Shown here one piece after another: positions 20,088 through 30,862 of a DNA stretch of 64,000 nt. How positions within the stretch are numbered: position 1 is the first letter of the stretch; the number at the start of each line of letters is the position of its first letter. The notes beneath the pieces are model-generated. The model was given only the letters and a program-made list of their open reading frames with translations. It searched no databases and was not told the origin of the DNA. The stretch covers positions 1,550,001 through 1,614,000 of the forward strand of contig NHZP01000002.1 of assembly GCA_003313425.1 (NCBI GenBank), read 5' to 3'. The position numbers and the translations under genes are program-made. The stretch is from Pseudopyrenochaeta lycopersici (Eukaryota > Ascomycota > Dothideomycetes > Pleosporales > Pseudopyrenochaetaceae).

Positions 20088-22061
20088 CTAATCCCCACCC
20101 GGCGACTGAGCAACAAAATTTATATCATCCAAGTAGATATTTCCCAAACAATACTGATTACTTGGCCTATCATTCCCGATCTGAATTTCGATTTCGGTCT
20201 TGGTGCTCCCCGCAAATGGTACAAGATGTGTTTTACCATATGATGTACTCTGGTAAATCCCATCCATGGTGATGCCGCCGGTACACACATCGTCAATACA
20301 AACATTTACGGTGCAACCATAGTCTTCATGTTCTGACACCATTAGTGTGGAGAATGATAGAAGATATGGCGTATCTGGACAAATGCGAATGCGTTGGGCT
20401 ATGTGGAAGTTTGCATCATCTTGGATTTCTTCGTGTTGAAAAAGACTAGGTAAAGAAGAAGTGTAAGTGTGAAAGCGTTTAATGCGGAAGAATAGATCAT
20501 GTTTTGATCACAAGGTGGGGTGATAGACTTACACAGCAAATGTTCCAGACAAGACAGAGGGACTAACAACGGAGACAGTACCGAAACTGTTGGTGACTTT
20601 AGTCCAGGGACCAAGGACGCCGCTTTCGAAACCAGTATTTTCTAGGTCCACTGGAACGCATGCTGAAGGTGTAGGCGTTGGAATCAGCGTCGAAGACGAA
20701 GTCCGTGTGGGTGTCGGAGTATGGGAAGCTGAAACAGACGAAAAGGATGCAGAGCTGGCAGAACTCGAGATATGTACCGAAGAACTGACGGAGCTACTCG
20801 AGGCTCGAGTGGAACTGGCGCTGCTAGAAGAATGCACTGATGTATGGACAGAACTAACAGAAGAGCGAGTGGAACTGGCGCTGTTTGTAGAATATACTGA
20901 AGAATGAACAGAGCTACTCGAGGCTGGGGCGGAGCTGGCGCTGCTAGAAGAATGAATTGATGAATGAACAGAACTAACAGAAGCTCGAGTGGAACTGGCG
21001 CTGTTTGTAGAATGTACTGAAGAATGGGCAGAGCTACTCGAGGCTTGAGTAGAACTGGCGCTACTTGAACTTCGCATCGAAGAATTGACGGAGCTGCTTG
21101 AGGTTTGAGCGGACGTTGAAGTGGTCCTGGTAGACAACCGAGTCGATGAAGTACGCGTGAAGGATCGCGAAGTAGAGGAATGCCGAGTTGAAGAGGGATG
21201 TGTAGACGTGCGAGTCGATGAAGCGCTCTGGGTAACTCTTGAAGATGAACTCTGAGCAGAGCGAGACTGCGATGAAGTCGCAGAAGTCGTGAACGATTTC
21301 GTAGAAGACGACACCCCATTGCATGTTCCAAATCCAGCTTGGCAGCCAGCGGAGCAATATTCCGGACCATTGCCACAGTAACTGTACCTGAAATATGTTA
21401 ATACATACTTAAAAGTAAGTGATCAAGCTACTTACTGGCTGCAGCAGTCACCGTACTTGGAGCCCAGGCAGGTCATCCCCCCCGGGCTGGCACTTAGTGC
21501 ATAGCCGCATCTTCCATTTGTAGATACATTTTGCGTCGAGGAGGGGGTTGCAGAAGGCATGCGTGTCGAAGATACAGTACGAGATGAAGTTCGGACATGC
21601 TTAGATGAAGAGGGTAGATTATTGCATGTGCCGAAAGCTGGATTACAACCTGATCCACAGTGCAAGTCTGATCGTCCACAGTACCCGTATGAACTACAAC
21701 AGTCACCGAAGGAAGAGTTCAGACAAGTTTGTCCCTTTGAGCCTGCGTAGTGTCCATCCGTAGAAACTTTGTTCGTTGATTCATTTTCGTTTGTCAATGT
21801 GCATGTCCCGTAGCCAGATTGGCAACCGGTTCCGCAATGGGCAGATGATGTGCCACTACAAGGCGTTAGTGTATAGGTGATATATTTACATATGCTCCAA
21901 TGTAGATCACTTTACCAGTAGTTATACTGTGAGCAACATGAGCCAAAGGTACTGCCTGAGCACGTGAGGCCGAACTGGGCACCACAACGTCCAATTCTAC
22001 TTGTAGATTGAGCATTGATAAGTGAAAAGCCGAAAAAGGCTAGGAGTGTAGCGAATTTCAT
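20088..22061 (-). CDS. secreted chitin-binding protein: three CBM18, Ser/Thr linker, C-terminal CBM-like domain
   Basis: Four exons on the minus strand, 22061-21916, 21855-21436, 21387-20533 and 20445-20088, give 592 aa. Introns are 60, 48 and 87 nt. Signal peptide: MKFATLLAFFGFSLINA. Three hevein-like CBM18 modules follow; the splices complete their Cys patterns exactly (CCSQYNYCGTSSAHCGTGC across intron 1, CCSQYSYCGNGPEYCSAGC across intron 2). A Ser/Thr linker of about 190 residues has internal repeats (SVHSS, SASSTRAS) and should be heavily O-mannosylated. The last 150 residues begin NTGFESG.LGPW and end CLGNIYLDDINF, resembling a CBM4/9-type jelly roll. Likely extracellular or cell-wall chitin binding. 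No catalytic domain is present. Confidence 0.88.
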
Positions 22062-23664
22062 CAGAATGAATTAAAAGTTAGGTATATTGAAGAGAATAGG
22101 TGCGAAGCTGACACTAATTGAACGAGCGTGTTGTTGAGGTATCAACAAAGAACGTTGTAACGAGAGGACGTCTGCAGATGAGACTTTACAAGAATAGCGA
22201 TTGCGACAGCACTGGGAATCAGGAGGAAATACATCATGGAGTAGTATTATTAGCATAAGAGTGCCCAGTCGTTCTAATGCCAACTCTTCGGCGGTTTAGC
22301 TTTCTAGCCAATAAAATCTCGAAACAGCCGAAGCCTTCCAGAAACTATCTTTTCGTGCAACAAGCCACGACAAGCCTCCTGAGTGGGTGACGGGGTGTTC
22401 TCCGAATGACAATCCAACGCTTTACCACATCGGATAAGACATCCAAGAATACCTCACGCGTTTATGAATCACAAGGCAACAGCTTGTATTTCTTGGGCAT
22501 CTTGCCCACTATCTATTTGCTTTTTTGCTTGCAGCTCCTATAAATCCCATTCCCATCAAAACGGTAACTAATATCGCAATGGCGTCATGTTCTCCACTTC
22601 GTTATTCATTCCACTCGAAGACACGCAGCAGCGTTGAAATGCGGGACAACATGAAGTAGATCATTCATCATACAACACGGGCTGTAGAGTACGTTGTTGC
22701 TCAAGGTTGGCATTCTCTTGGTAATATTGGAGTGCGCGATGTTACGATGTTGAGGCTGGCTCATGGTCGAGCCTTGCCGTGCCGCATCGGTGCTTGGCAG
22801 GGGTAATTACATTCCACAACAGAGCAAGTTTTCTGGCTAAGTGAAAACGTGCACGGACAGAGCGCTTAAGACACATTGCTAAGAATGGTGCCAATAGATA
22901 AATCTCTACCAAGGACTCAAACTACCTGAGCTTTTGGGCCCACTCATACAACCGGATCACTCGTTTCCCTTCATAGTCCCCGATATTTGCCTGCGACACG
23001 AAGCATGCCCACGACACCAGAATCTGACGAGAATAATCTCCGAATTTCTAGTTTGCTATCACAACCTCGGTCATCACCGTCGCTGACTCGATAGGCTGCA
23101 AACTAGTTTTCCGGGTTATAACTAGTATAAAGCTGAGCCACGACTCAATCCCATTCATTAGATGTTGTAGAACACGGTCGCACGCCTGAATACCGAAATG
23201 CTTGATCGGTCTTTCCGAACATCGCTGTGGCGTACTGTGCTACTCCGGAGCTGATTTCGCCCAGTCTCCTGATCTGTTCATGCTTGGAACGTACCCTGGC
23301 ATAATCTTGGCAGGCAAGAAATACGGCTGTTGAGCAATTGAATGCTATGAGGCTGCCTGAACAAGAGAACCACCTGATTCCATACCGTAGAGTAGTAAAA
23401 AGCCCTCATAATGCAGAGTTCAGTTTCGCCTGTGGTCACCGATTACGTGAGACTGAAGCTTTCGCGTACGTATAACTCAGGTATCGAGAAGAAAGGCCAA
23501 TTTAGTAAAAGGGCGTGAGAATACGGGAAACAATATGGTAGACTCATCGCACCATCAAGGTCAAAAATAGATTGCGCACAAAGTAAGCCGGTCTGCTACA
23601 TACGCACAAATTCCTAAATTCCAAACTCATATGTCGCCAAACCACAGCACTCAAGCCTATCAGA
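22062..23664. other. intergenic region, no gene seen
   Basis: A 1.6-kb region between the promoter of the CBM18 gene and the 3' end of the next gene. There are only short frames on both strands. I see no transposon protein, RNA gene or repeat array. Confidence 0.5.
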
Positions 23665-26451
23665 TCATTTCCGCCTAATGACCGTGATCTCGGGGGCCTT
23701 ACTCTTCACCTTGGACCTCTTCACCCTTTCAGTTTTCACCTTCTTCCTCGGCTGCAGTGTATTGACCTCCTTCATAGCTCGACGTTTTACACTGTTGGGT
23801 GTACTCTCCTCCCCTGTCGCCGCCTTCTGCTTGCCACTGCCTTTCCCAGTCTCTTGAACCTCCTCATTCTTGACATTCCTTGGCCCACGCTTGGTGCCCT
23901 TGTCCGAGCGCACACGCCGAGCCTTGGGATGGTGTTTCATCAGGCCATGTTCCTTGATGTAGTATATCACATCGAGCGCAACATCGCAGAACTCTTGAGC
24001 TCCGCGAATGAGATCGAGAGATTGTTTCTTGCTTTCAAGGCCAGCGCGCCATCGATCGACGACTGCGAAGAAGATATCATCGACGTTGGCTTCTTTTGCG
24101 TCTTGGAGCCTTTCAAACTCTACTTCAGCTTGATTGTGATTTCGATGGAAGTGGCCAAGACCGTGCCCAAACTCGTCACCAATCTCGAACTGAACAAATG
24201 CCTCAATGACCATGACAGCTATGGTGTGAAAGTTTAGTAACGCGACTGCGGGCTGAGCATCTGGTGTGTTGAGGCTCTTTTGGCCTGGAATGAACACGTT
24301 GAGTAAGAGATGAATCTCTTGATCTGGATGGTCAGGAGAAAGTAGAAGCTCTTCGCGAACTAGGTTCGGAAGCGAGACTTTGACGCTCTGGAGTGCGTCC
24401 TTCTCTATTGGTTGACATTTCACCTCATACGTAGGGAGTGCCCAGGATCCGATGACGTTTTCCGAGTGCGAGGAAGGTGATTCGGCAGCTGGTTGCTGAG
24501 CTTTTTGCGGCACAGAATCTGGTTTGATAGTGATGAGCTTGATATCGGAATCGTGGCTTTGGTCAGAACCTTGTTGCAGATGCTGGGTAGGTTCGATTGG
24601 AGATAAGCCGCTGATAACGGAATCCTGGCTTAAGACTGACTGATTACGCTTGACCTGCGTTCTCAAAGGCTCATCGTCATCGGAGGCATCACCACTGTCA
24701 AATGCCTCTCGCCTACCGGCCAAAGAACGATTCATGATTCGATTCGTTGATACACGGTCCGTAGAAATTATCCAATCGTTGGTTGTGAGAGGAACAGGTG
24801 GTTGATTGATATGTTGGTTGTAGCTACGAGGTGGAAATGGAGTATGCAAACGGCCCGGGTGGACCTGTTCATAAGCTGAGTGAAATATTCCCAAAGGCTG
24901 GAAGCTCAAGTCTTGTTGTGAAGGGTTTACTGGCTCGTGGTTGGCTTGTGGAACTTTTTGGTAATGCATAGGCAGCATAGGATAGGAAGAACGCATATTC
25001 GATAGACTATGGCCAGAATCAAATTGATTCTGCGAACTTCGCAATTGAGTTTTGTAGAAATTCTGCTCATAGTTTCTGTGCCGCTGCTCATTATCCATCC
25101 GATTCTGATTATCAAAGTCGAAACCCATACCAGAATGGCGAGCGTCATAGTGCTGGTTGGGTTGCTGAGTAGCCTGGCCAGCAATGTGCCGCTGTTGAAA
25201 GGCTCCCTCTCCTATGATTGGAGGAACAATACTTGACTGGGTGCGTTGAAGTGATGAAGTTGTCTTAGTAACGTTAAAAGTGTCATCATGGCGCTGATGG
25301 CATTGATCCCACAATTCTTTCGCAGTAAATGTGAAGTTCCCCGGTGGATGATCGATCATGTGTAGTTTGTTATCGAAGTTTTCTTCTTCTTCGTTGCCCT
25401 CATTCTTTTCTCCATCTTCTTCCATCTCTTCAGAATCTGAATCTATGCAAAAAACCTCTTTAGAAGGCGATCGCGTAATCCTGGATAATTGCTCGTGTTG
25501 ATTGTAACGTTGTTGGTCAACTGTCTGGACAACTGAGGGAGAAGCTGCGTGATTGGGTTGGTTGCGCATCAAATCGCACAGAAGATTTTGCGAAGAGTGT
25601 CCAATTTGGATCTTATCCTTGATAATGTCATCCTCGTTACACATGAAGGCTCGTTTTGACTGATCATGGCCCGTGTCTCCTAGCTCCTTCATCGCATCTT
25701 CCGCTTCAGAGACCCGACGAGTGGTGGCGTCCGTAGCATAGCTAAATACTTCGCGATTGCAAGGAACACCCATCGCCGTATAATCATTTTCTGTACCAGT
25801 GATCTTTGCATGCGCGTTTTGGCCATGTACAGCTCGATCGACTGCCTGTTGAGCTTCATGTTCGGAAGCCTCCTCCATCACGTCACCCGCACCCAGCGTC
25901 TTTGTAAAATCATTTACAGGCCAAACAGAAGCATCCTTATCAATCCAAACGTACTGGGCATGGATGCCTGGAATTATAGGGTTGGTCATGCTGTCTTGAG
26001 TGAGAGCGTTGTGGCAAATCGGAGATTTCTCGCCGTCTTCTGGCCGCTGCTTTGCAATTTCGTTTGCAGTATGTTGCTCAGAGATCTCATCCCCAGGGTT
26101 GTTGCTTGATTGCTTGGTAGTGGGAAGATGCAGCGGTTCATCACCTGGAGCGTTTCTCATCGCCGATGTCAGGCCCCCGTGATTCGTATTAAGGATTGGA
26201 TATATCTGCTCTTTCATTTCGAAGGTTTGTGTGACTTCTCGATCCTCGGGACTATTATCTGTAATCTTAGCTTCTCTCCGTCTGGGCATTTCCTCCGCAT
26301 GTTGGCAAGTCTGCTGCTGTTTTCTGATTTGAAGTAATTGCTCCATATCGGCAACAGCACCGCTTGCGTCTCCGGAGTCACTCCTCTCGTTGTCGGCATG
26401 GGAATACCTTGTAAGGATATCTCGCGCATTACTGAAGGTTGTTTCATCCAT
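23665..26451 (-). CDS. large disordered, probably nuclear protein of unknown function
   Basis: 928 aa from the ATG at 26451, which sits in a strong context (ACACCATGGATG). The same frame stays open to 26640 without an ATG and has coding-like composition (FNLFELGYFEET), so a 5' exon may exist. Most of the protein is Gln/Asn/Ser/Glu-rich and low in hydrophobics, with an acidic run (DSDSEEMEEDGEKNEG). A folded block of about 150 residues lies near residues 690-840 (LLNFHTIAVMVIEAFVQFEIGDEFGHGLGHFHRNHNQAEVEFE, interrupted as needed). The last 70 residues are Lys/Arg-rich with repeated nuclear-localisation-like clusters (RKKVKTERVKR). The family is not recognised; a chromatin or transcription role is only a guess. 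Confidence 0.7.
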   Translation of the reverse strand: MDETTFSNARDILTRYSHADNERSDSGDASGAVADMEQLLQIRKQQQTCQHAEEMPRRREAKITDNSPEDREVTQTFEMKEQIYPILNTNHGGLTSAMRNAPGDEPLHLPTTKQSSNNPGDEISEQHTANEIAKQRPEDGEKSPICHNALTQDSMTNPIIPGIHAQYVWIDKDASVWPVNDFTKTLGAGDVMEEASEHEAQQAVDRAVHGQNAHAKITGTENDYTAMGVPCNREVFSYATDATTRRVSEAEDAMKELGDTGHDQSKRAFMCNEDDIIKDKIQIGHSSQNLLCDLMRNQPNHAASPSVVQTVDQQRYNQHEQLSRITRSPSKEVFCIDSDSEEMEEDGEKNEGNEEEENFDNKLHMIDHPPGNFTFTAKELWDQCHQRHDDTFNVTKTTSSLQRTQSSIVPPIIGEGAFQQRHIAGQATQQPNQHYDARHSGMGFDFDNQNRMDNEQRHRNYEQNFYKTQLRSSQNQFDSGHSLSNMRSSYPMLPMHYQKVPQANHEPVNPSQQDLSFQPLGIFHSAYEQVHPGRLHTPFPPRSYNQHINQPPVPLTTNDWIISTDRVSTNRIMNRSLAGRREAFDSGDASDDDEPLRTQVKRNQSVLSQDSVISGLSPIEPTQHLQQGSDQSHDSDIKLITIKPDSVPQKAQQPAAESPSSHSENVIGSWALPTYEVKCQPIEKDALQSVKVSLPNLVREELLLSPDHPDQEIHLLLNVFIPGQKSLNTPDAQPAVALLNFHTIAVMVIEAFVQFEIGDEFGHGLGHFHRNHNQAEVEFERLQDAKEANVDDIFFAVVDRWRAGLESKKQSLDLIRGAQEFCDVALDVIYYIKEHGLMKHHPKARRVRSDKGTKRGPRNVKNEEVQETGKGSGKQKAATGEESTPNSVKRRAMKEVNTLQPRKKVKTERVKRSKVKSKAPEITVIRRK

Positions 26452-26879
26452 GGTGTTAAGAGTTGGGCCGCTCGTATGATACTGCCACAAATCGAACCCA
26501 GGGCTATCTACGAGACTATTAAAGCCTGGGGCAGCGGGGGGCAGTTCTAGTAGCAGGTTGTTTTGCTGTGAGGTCTCTTCGAAGTAGCCTAGTTCGAACA
26601 AATTGAACTTGTTAGTGTGAGTGCGAGGATACGCAGACAAGGGACAGAGAAAACCAGCAATGTGAATAAAATGTAGAAAAACGAGCTAATTTAAGGATCT
26701 TGAGAGCCGTATCATCTACTTGCGCTCAACTTTACTTGAAAGCATAATTAAACCGCTCTCTCACCTGGGAGCAGTTTCTTCTGCGTTTGTGTTATTAATG
26801 ATGAAGCGATGTGTACTAGACACGAGTAACAGAGCCTCTAAAATTCGCCTAAGTTGCGGCAGGAGCTCAGCACCTCTCA

Positions 26880-27842
26880 TCATACACGATTTTCGATATC
26901 CTCTAACAGCTGGGTAACGAACCCATCAAACAGCGGATACAGCGAACAGTCCCGATACTTTTCCACGAACAGGCCTTCCTTGGGATCCCCAGCCTGTGGC
27001 TCGCCATTGCCCAACTCCTTGCCCTCAACCTTAGTTCCCTCTGGATACCGCGGTCTGACGCCCTCTTCCACAAGCATCACGAAGGCGGGGTCAATCGGCA
27101 CTGAACCCAGAAATGGCACATCGAAATCCTTCGCCATGACTTCTCCGCCGCCTTTACTGAACACATTGGTGCACTCTGAGCAATTCGGACACACGAAGCC
27201 TGCCATATTCTCCACAACACCGAGGACGCGAATAGATGTTTTCCGGCAGAAATTGAGCTCCTTCTTGACGTCGGATATGCTGATCGCTTGGGGCGTTGTT
27301 ACAATGACTGCGCCAGCGAGAAAGGGGAGGCCCGAGGATGGGGCTGGTGTGGGCGAGGTGTTCTTGAGGAGCGTTTCGAGGAGGGAGATATGTTCGTCTG
27401 AAGTACCCGGCGGTGTGTCGATGAGTAGGTAGTCTAATTCCGGCCAGAGCACATCGGTAAGGAACTGTCGTACCATGGCGGTCTTCTTTGGACCTCTCCA
27501 GATGACAGCATCTCCTCTGTCCCTAAGCAGGAATCCCAAGGACATGCATGACAATGCCCCAATTCGTTGCCCTGATTCTTCCCCGCTGCCACCTCTCCTC
27601 TGTAGACGTTGGCCTTGGTGCACGTCCACCGGCACCCACCCTCCTGGGGCCTGCTTGACCTTCGCACCCTCGATCCCGAAGAAGCGCGGTATACTCGGCC
27701 CGGTGAGGTCTATATCCAACACGCCTACCGTCTTCCCTTGTAGAGATAAGGTAAGTGCGAGTTGTGTGGTTACGCTGGACTTGCCGACACCGCCTTTGCC
27801 GGAGAGGACAAGGACGATGTTGCGGACATTGTCGAGACCCAT
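26880..27842 (-). CDS. CFD1: cytosolic Fe-S cluster assembly ATPase Cfd1/NUBP2
   Basis: Intronless, 320 aa from the ATG at 27842; the frame is open 24 codons upstream, but family members start at this point ([18 protein letters not shown]). The deviant Walker A is [10 protein letters not shown] at residues 14-23. [14 protein letters not shown] and [12 protein letters not shown] follow. The Fe-S scaffold cysteines are CPNC near residue 220. The lack of an N-terminal four-Cys ferredoxin-like domain separates Cfd1 from its partner Nbp35. Together they form the scaffold that builds Fe-S clusters for cytosolic and nuclear proteins. An insertion ([11 protein letters not shown]) follows the VPVDVHQ block. 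Confidence 0.93.
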   Translation of the reverse strand: MGLDNVRNIVLVLSGKGGVGKSSVTTQLALTLSLQGKTVGVLDIDLTGPSIPRFFGIEGAKVKQAPGGWVPVDVHQGQRLQRRGGSGEESGQRIGALSCMSLGFLLRDRGDAVIWRGPKKTAMVRQFLTDVLWPELDYLLIDTPPGTSDEHISLLETLLKNTSPTPAPSSGLPFLAGAVIVTTPQAISISDVKKELNFCRKTSIRVLGVVENMAGFVCPNCSECTNVFSKGGGEVMAKDFDVPFLGSVPIDPAFVMLVEEGVRPRYPEGTKVEGKELGNGEPQAGDPKEGLFVEKYRDCSLYPLFDGFVTQLLEDIENRV

Positions 27843-28330
27843 AGTGGGGGTCAGGTTGTATCTGTGATTTATGTGTTTCCAGAAATTGCAGTCGGAGGCC
27901 TCAGTCGGGAGCACGTATGCGCGAAGGGGTAAGGGTGGGAAGGCAGAGAATTTGGCGATATGGCATTGTGTGATGGTGTGGGTTGCGCTTTGAAATCATG
28001 CAAGAGGAAAGTGGCGGCGTCGCGGCGGGATCGGAGGTGGGCTGGTCTTGGCAACAACCTTCTTTTGACCGTCATTGGACTCTGTCCCTGCATCCTTCAC
28101 GAGATACCTCACTATCCGAACCACAGTCACCATGGTTGTGATCCTTCACAAAGAAACGCGTGTCTATGAAGAAAGTATGCATTCAAAGGTGTACGAATTA
28201 CATCCTCCATACAACCCCCAACTCCACCATATATGAATTGCCTACGATGAAGGAGATTACATAAGAAATCCGTGACCTGCTCATCCTCCCCTAAATAGTC
28301 CTTCTTTTACTCGCTCGCTCGGAGTTCCAC
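27843..28330. other. intergenic region, nothing recognised
   Basis: About 490 bp holding the CFD1 promoter and the 3' end of the secreted repeat protein. No gene seen. Confidence 0.5.
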
Positions 28331-30862
28331 TCACTTACAGTGTGGCCTCGTCAAAACATCCTTGCATGTCTGATCTTCACAAAGCTTATCGCACACCACA
28401 CCCGGCGCGACGTATACGTACGGCTGCCCATCAACATGGAACTGCTTGCTGAAATCCTTCGCGTTCCAGGCACTCGATTTGTATCCTGCGCGACAAGCGC
28501 AATAGTACTTACTACCTCCGGTCGTGGTACAGCTGGTAGACTGGTCACAGAAGTTGAGAGAGGGGTTGAAGGGGTCGCAAGTCTTAGGGCAGATGCCTGC
28601 GAGCGTGCTGCCTGTCCAGTCCTTATCCTTATCCTCTCCGTAATCCTTGCCTTTGCCATACTCATCCTTACCATACTCGTCCTTGCCATAATCAGTCTTG
28701 CCATAATCGTAGTCGGGGCCCGATGTGTAAGGCGAAGGTGAGTAGCCATCTCGTGTCGTGGTGATGAACGTGGTTGGCGTGTCGGTAGTAACGGTCTCAG
28801 TGATAACCGTTTCGGTGGTGAGCGTTTCAGTTGTCGTCGTCGTGATGTTTGAAATTGGAGTGGAGGTAGTTGAATTATCTGTGGTAGTTGTCGACCAAGT
28901 ATAATCTGTCGCGGTCACATAAGACTTCCAACTGCCAGTTCGCGTCCAAGGCTTCCTGGTGTAGTATGGGTCATGCTTCGTTTTGTAGTCATGGTGCGGG
29001 TCTGGTTTATAGGGGTCTGGTTTATAGGGGTCTGGTTTGTAGGGGTCTGGTTTGTAGGGGTCTGGTTTGTAGGGGTCTGGTTTGTAGCCCTTGTAGCATT
29101 TCTTAGGGCACTTTTTGCCGGCCGGGGACTTGCCCTTGGCGTATTTGTCCTCAGGGTATTTGTGATGTGGCTTCTTCTTCCCGGTAACGTCATAGAGCCA
29201 CCCAGGAATATCGTCACCATATTCCTCCTCGCCCTCGGACTCACTCTCATCTCCAGCATCAGGCCAATTAAAGGATGCAAATCCACCGGACGCTGGTTCC
29301 AAGCGTGCGCGAAGCGAGCGCCTAGAGTATGGCTTTTTGACTACCGGGTACTTCTCGTCAGGGTACTCGTGTGTATCATACTTGTCCTTGTAGCAATACG
29401 AAGGGCAGTCTTCGTCGTCAGAATCCGAGTCGTGCCCACCACCGTGGCCATGTCCATGTCCGCGTCCGTGCCCACCTCCGTAGTCATCGTCATCTTCTTC
29501 GCCGTAGTCCTGCCCATCATAGACCCCGTTGTCTTCGCCTGACCACCAACCTGCTGAGTTCAAACCGCTACCCAAAGCGTCGACACCTGGACCATCAGAC
29601 GACAGACCATTGACGCCAGAACCGAAGCTATCCATCCCACCAGAAACTCCCTGAGGGGCATTCACATTTGGGACCGAGGGATTCACAATTCCTGGCCCCC
29701 TGAATGTGTCCTCAATAGGGCGCCCCGATCCAGAGCCAAACTCCAAGGCTGGGGCGTCAAAGCCACCTGGGCCAGTTGGCTCGACTCCAAATCCAATGCC
29801 GTCAACAAGACCATCAGATCCTAGAGTGGGGCCTCCAGGCGCAGCAATCGAATCAGTCGTGGAAGTAGGTATAGGTAACCCGAAAGCGTCTGTGGCTCCA
29901 ACCCCTGTAGGCTCAGGGAAGCCGAAGTCGTCAGATACAATAGCAAAGTCAAAGTCGCTTGGGACCGCATTGCCTGTAGCACCAGGAAAGCCAAACTCGT
30001 CTGTGCCTGTAGGAAATCCAAAATTGTCCGTTGGTGCTGGAAAGCCGAGACCGTCAGCAAGCGTGGGAGCATCAAACCCGCCAAGACCAGAAGTTGCTGC
30101 GCCGAACTCATCTACGGGAACAATATCTTCAGCGCCTGAAGTAGGAATTGGCAACTCCGCCGGAAACTCATTGGTAATCAGTGCAGGTTCGAGGAAGCCG
30201 CTGCCTGACTCGACTGCGCCAAAAGGATCGCCGGTGACAGCAGGTTCAAGACCGCCCAATTCATCAGCCAAGGTTGTTGGCAAGACGACATCTGCGGTAC
30301 CGACTGGAAGTTCCGGAACCTGCGGGAGTTCACCAAGATTGTTTGGGTCTGGAAGAGTTGGAGCGAGGGCATTCGGATCTGTTCCTAAAAGGTCGGCCTC
30401 CGATGGTGCATTGTCGCCAGGCACAAGAAGGGGTGCTGGTTCTGGAACTGGTGCCTCAGGAAGTGGTACTTCGGGTACTGTTGCCGGTACTTCGGGCACT
30501 GTTGCTGGTACTTCGGGCACTGTTGCTGGTACTTCGGGCACTGTTGCTGGTACTTCGGGTACTGTTGCCGGTACTTCGGGCACTGGAGCTGGTGCTTCTG
30601 AAACTGGTGCCGGTGCTTCTGGGACCGGAGCTGGTACTTCTGGAACTGGAGCTGGCACTTCCGGGACTGGAGCTGGCACTTCCGGGACTGGAGCTGGCAC
30701 TTCCGGGACTGGAGCTGGCACTTCTGGGACTGGAGCTGGTGGCTCAAAAACTGGGAATGGGAAAAAGGTATTAGCAGAAAAATCTGGCGTAGCCGACGGT
30801 TGCCCGACGGTCTGCGCGTTCAGGGCCTGCACAAAGAGAGCCCCGAACAGAAGAGCCTTCAT
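28331..30862 (-). CDS. secreted repeat protein with Cys-rich EGF-like C-terminus
   Basis: Intronless, 843 aa, with signal peptide MKALLFGALFVQALNA. Residues about 41-131 are 13 tandem heptads: PAPVPEV five times, PAPVPEA, PAPVSEA, PAPVPEV, then PATVPEV five times. A long low-complexity region rich in Pro/Gly/Asp follows (FGFPAPTD-type units), then a His/Gly/Asp-rich patch (GHGRGHGHGHGGGHDSDSDDED) that could bind metal. After it come about six KPDPY pentads, a Thr-rich stretch, and YGKDEYGKDEY repeats. The last 85 residues carry ten or more Cys (GICPKTCDPFNP..YYCACRAGYKSS..), EGF-like in spacing. A cell-surface or wall protein is likely. Function unknown. Confidence 0.8.
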   Translation of the reverse strand: MKALLFGALFVQALNAQTVGQPSATPDFSANTFFPFPVFEPPAPVPEVPAPVPEVPAPVPEVPAPVPEVPAPVPEVPAPVPEAPAPVSEAPAPVPEVPATVPEVPATVPEVPATVPEVPATVPEVPATVPEVPLPEAPVPEPAPLLVPGDNAPSEADLLGTDPNALAPTLPDPNNLGELPQVPELPVGTADVVLPTTLADELGGLEPAVTGDPFGAVESGSGFLEPALITNEFPAELPIPTSGAEDIVPVDEFGAATSGLGGFDAPTLADGLGFPAPTDNFGFPTGTDEFGFPGATGNAVPSDFDFAIVSDDFGFPEPTGVGATDAFGLPIPTSTTDSIAAPGGPTLGSDGLVDGIGFGVEPTGPGGFDAPALEFGSGSGRPIEDTFRGPGIVNPSVPNVNAPQGVSGGMDSFGSGVNGLSSDGPGVDALGSGLNSAGWWSGEDNGVYDGQDYGEEDDDDYGGGHGRGHGHGHGGGHDSDSDDEDCPSYCYKDKYDTHEYPDEKYPVVKKPYSRRSLRARLEPASGGFASFNWPDAGDESESEGEEEYGDDIPGWLYDVTGKKKPHHKYPEDKYAKGKSPAGKKCPKKCYKGYKPDPYKPDPYKPDPYKPDPYKPDPYKPDPHHDYKTKHDPYYTRKPWTRTGSWKSYVTATDYTWSTTTTDNSTTSTPISNITTTTTETLTTETVITETVTTDTPTTFITTTRDGYSPSPYTSGPDYDYGKTDYGKDEYGKDEYGKGKDYGEDKDKDWTGSTLAGICPKTCDPFNPSLNFCDQSTSCTTTGGSKYYCACRAGYKSSAWNAKDFSKQFHVDGQPYVYVAPGVVCDKLCEDQTCKDVLTRPHCK
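28990..29090. repeat. 15-bp coding minisatellite (KPDPY units)
   Basis: The + strand shows GGGTCTGGTTTGTAG or GGGTCTGGTTTATAG about six times in tandem, which encodes KPDPY on the minus strand. Unit identity is very high, so the tract is probably length-variable between strains. Confidence 0.85.
30440..30745. repeat. 21-bp coding minisatellite (PAPVPEV/PATVPEV heptads)
   Basis: About 13 units of 21 bp encode the heptads of the secreted protein on the minus strand. Two homogenised blocks are visible: a GGTACTTCGGGCACTGTTGCT-type block near 30480-30560 and a GGCACTTCCGGGACTGGAGCT-type block near 30640-30740. The repeat also keeps long frames open on the opposite strand, which should not be read as genes. 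Confidence 0.85.

Noticed and set aside
20684..21376. A 230-codon minus-strand frame, Leu/Arg/Pro-rich, overlapping the CBM18 linker.
   Set aside because: It is an alternate frame of the Ser/Thr repeat linker; splicing and Cys patterns support the other frame.
30440..30745. Regular repeats that could be mistaken for a CRISPR-like array.
   Set aside because: Units are contiguous 21-mers without spacers, lie in a coding frame, and the DNA is eukaryotic.
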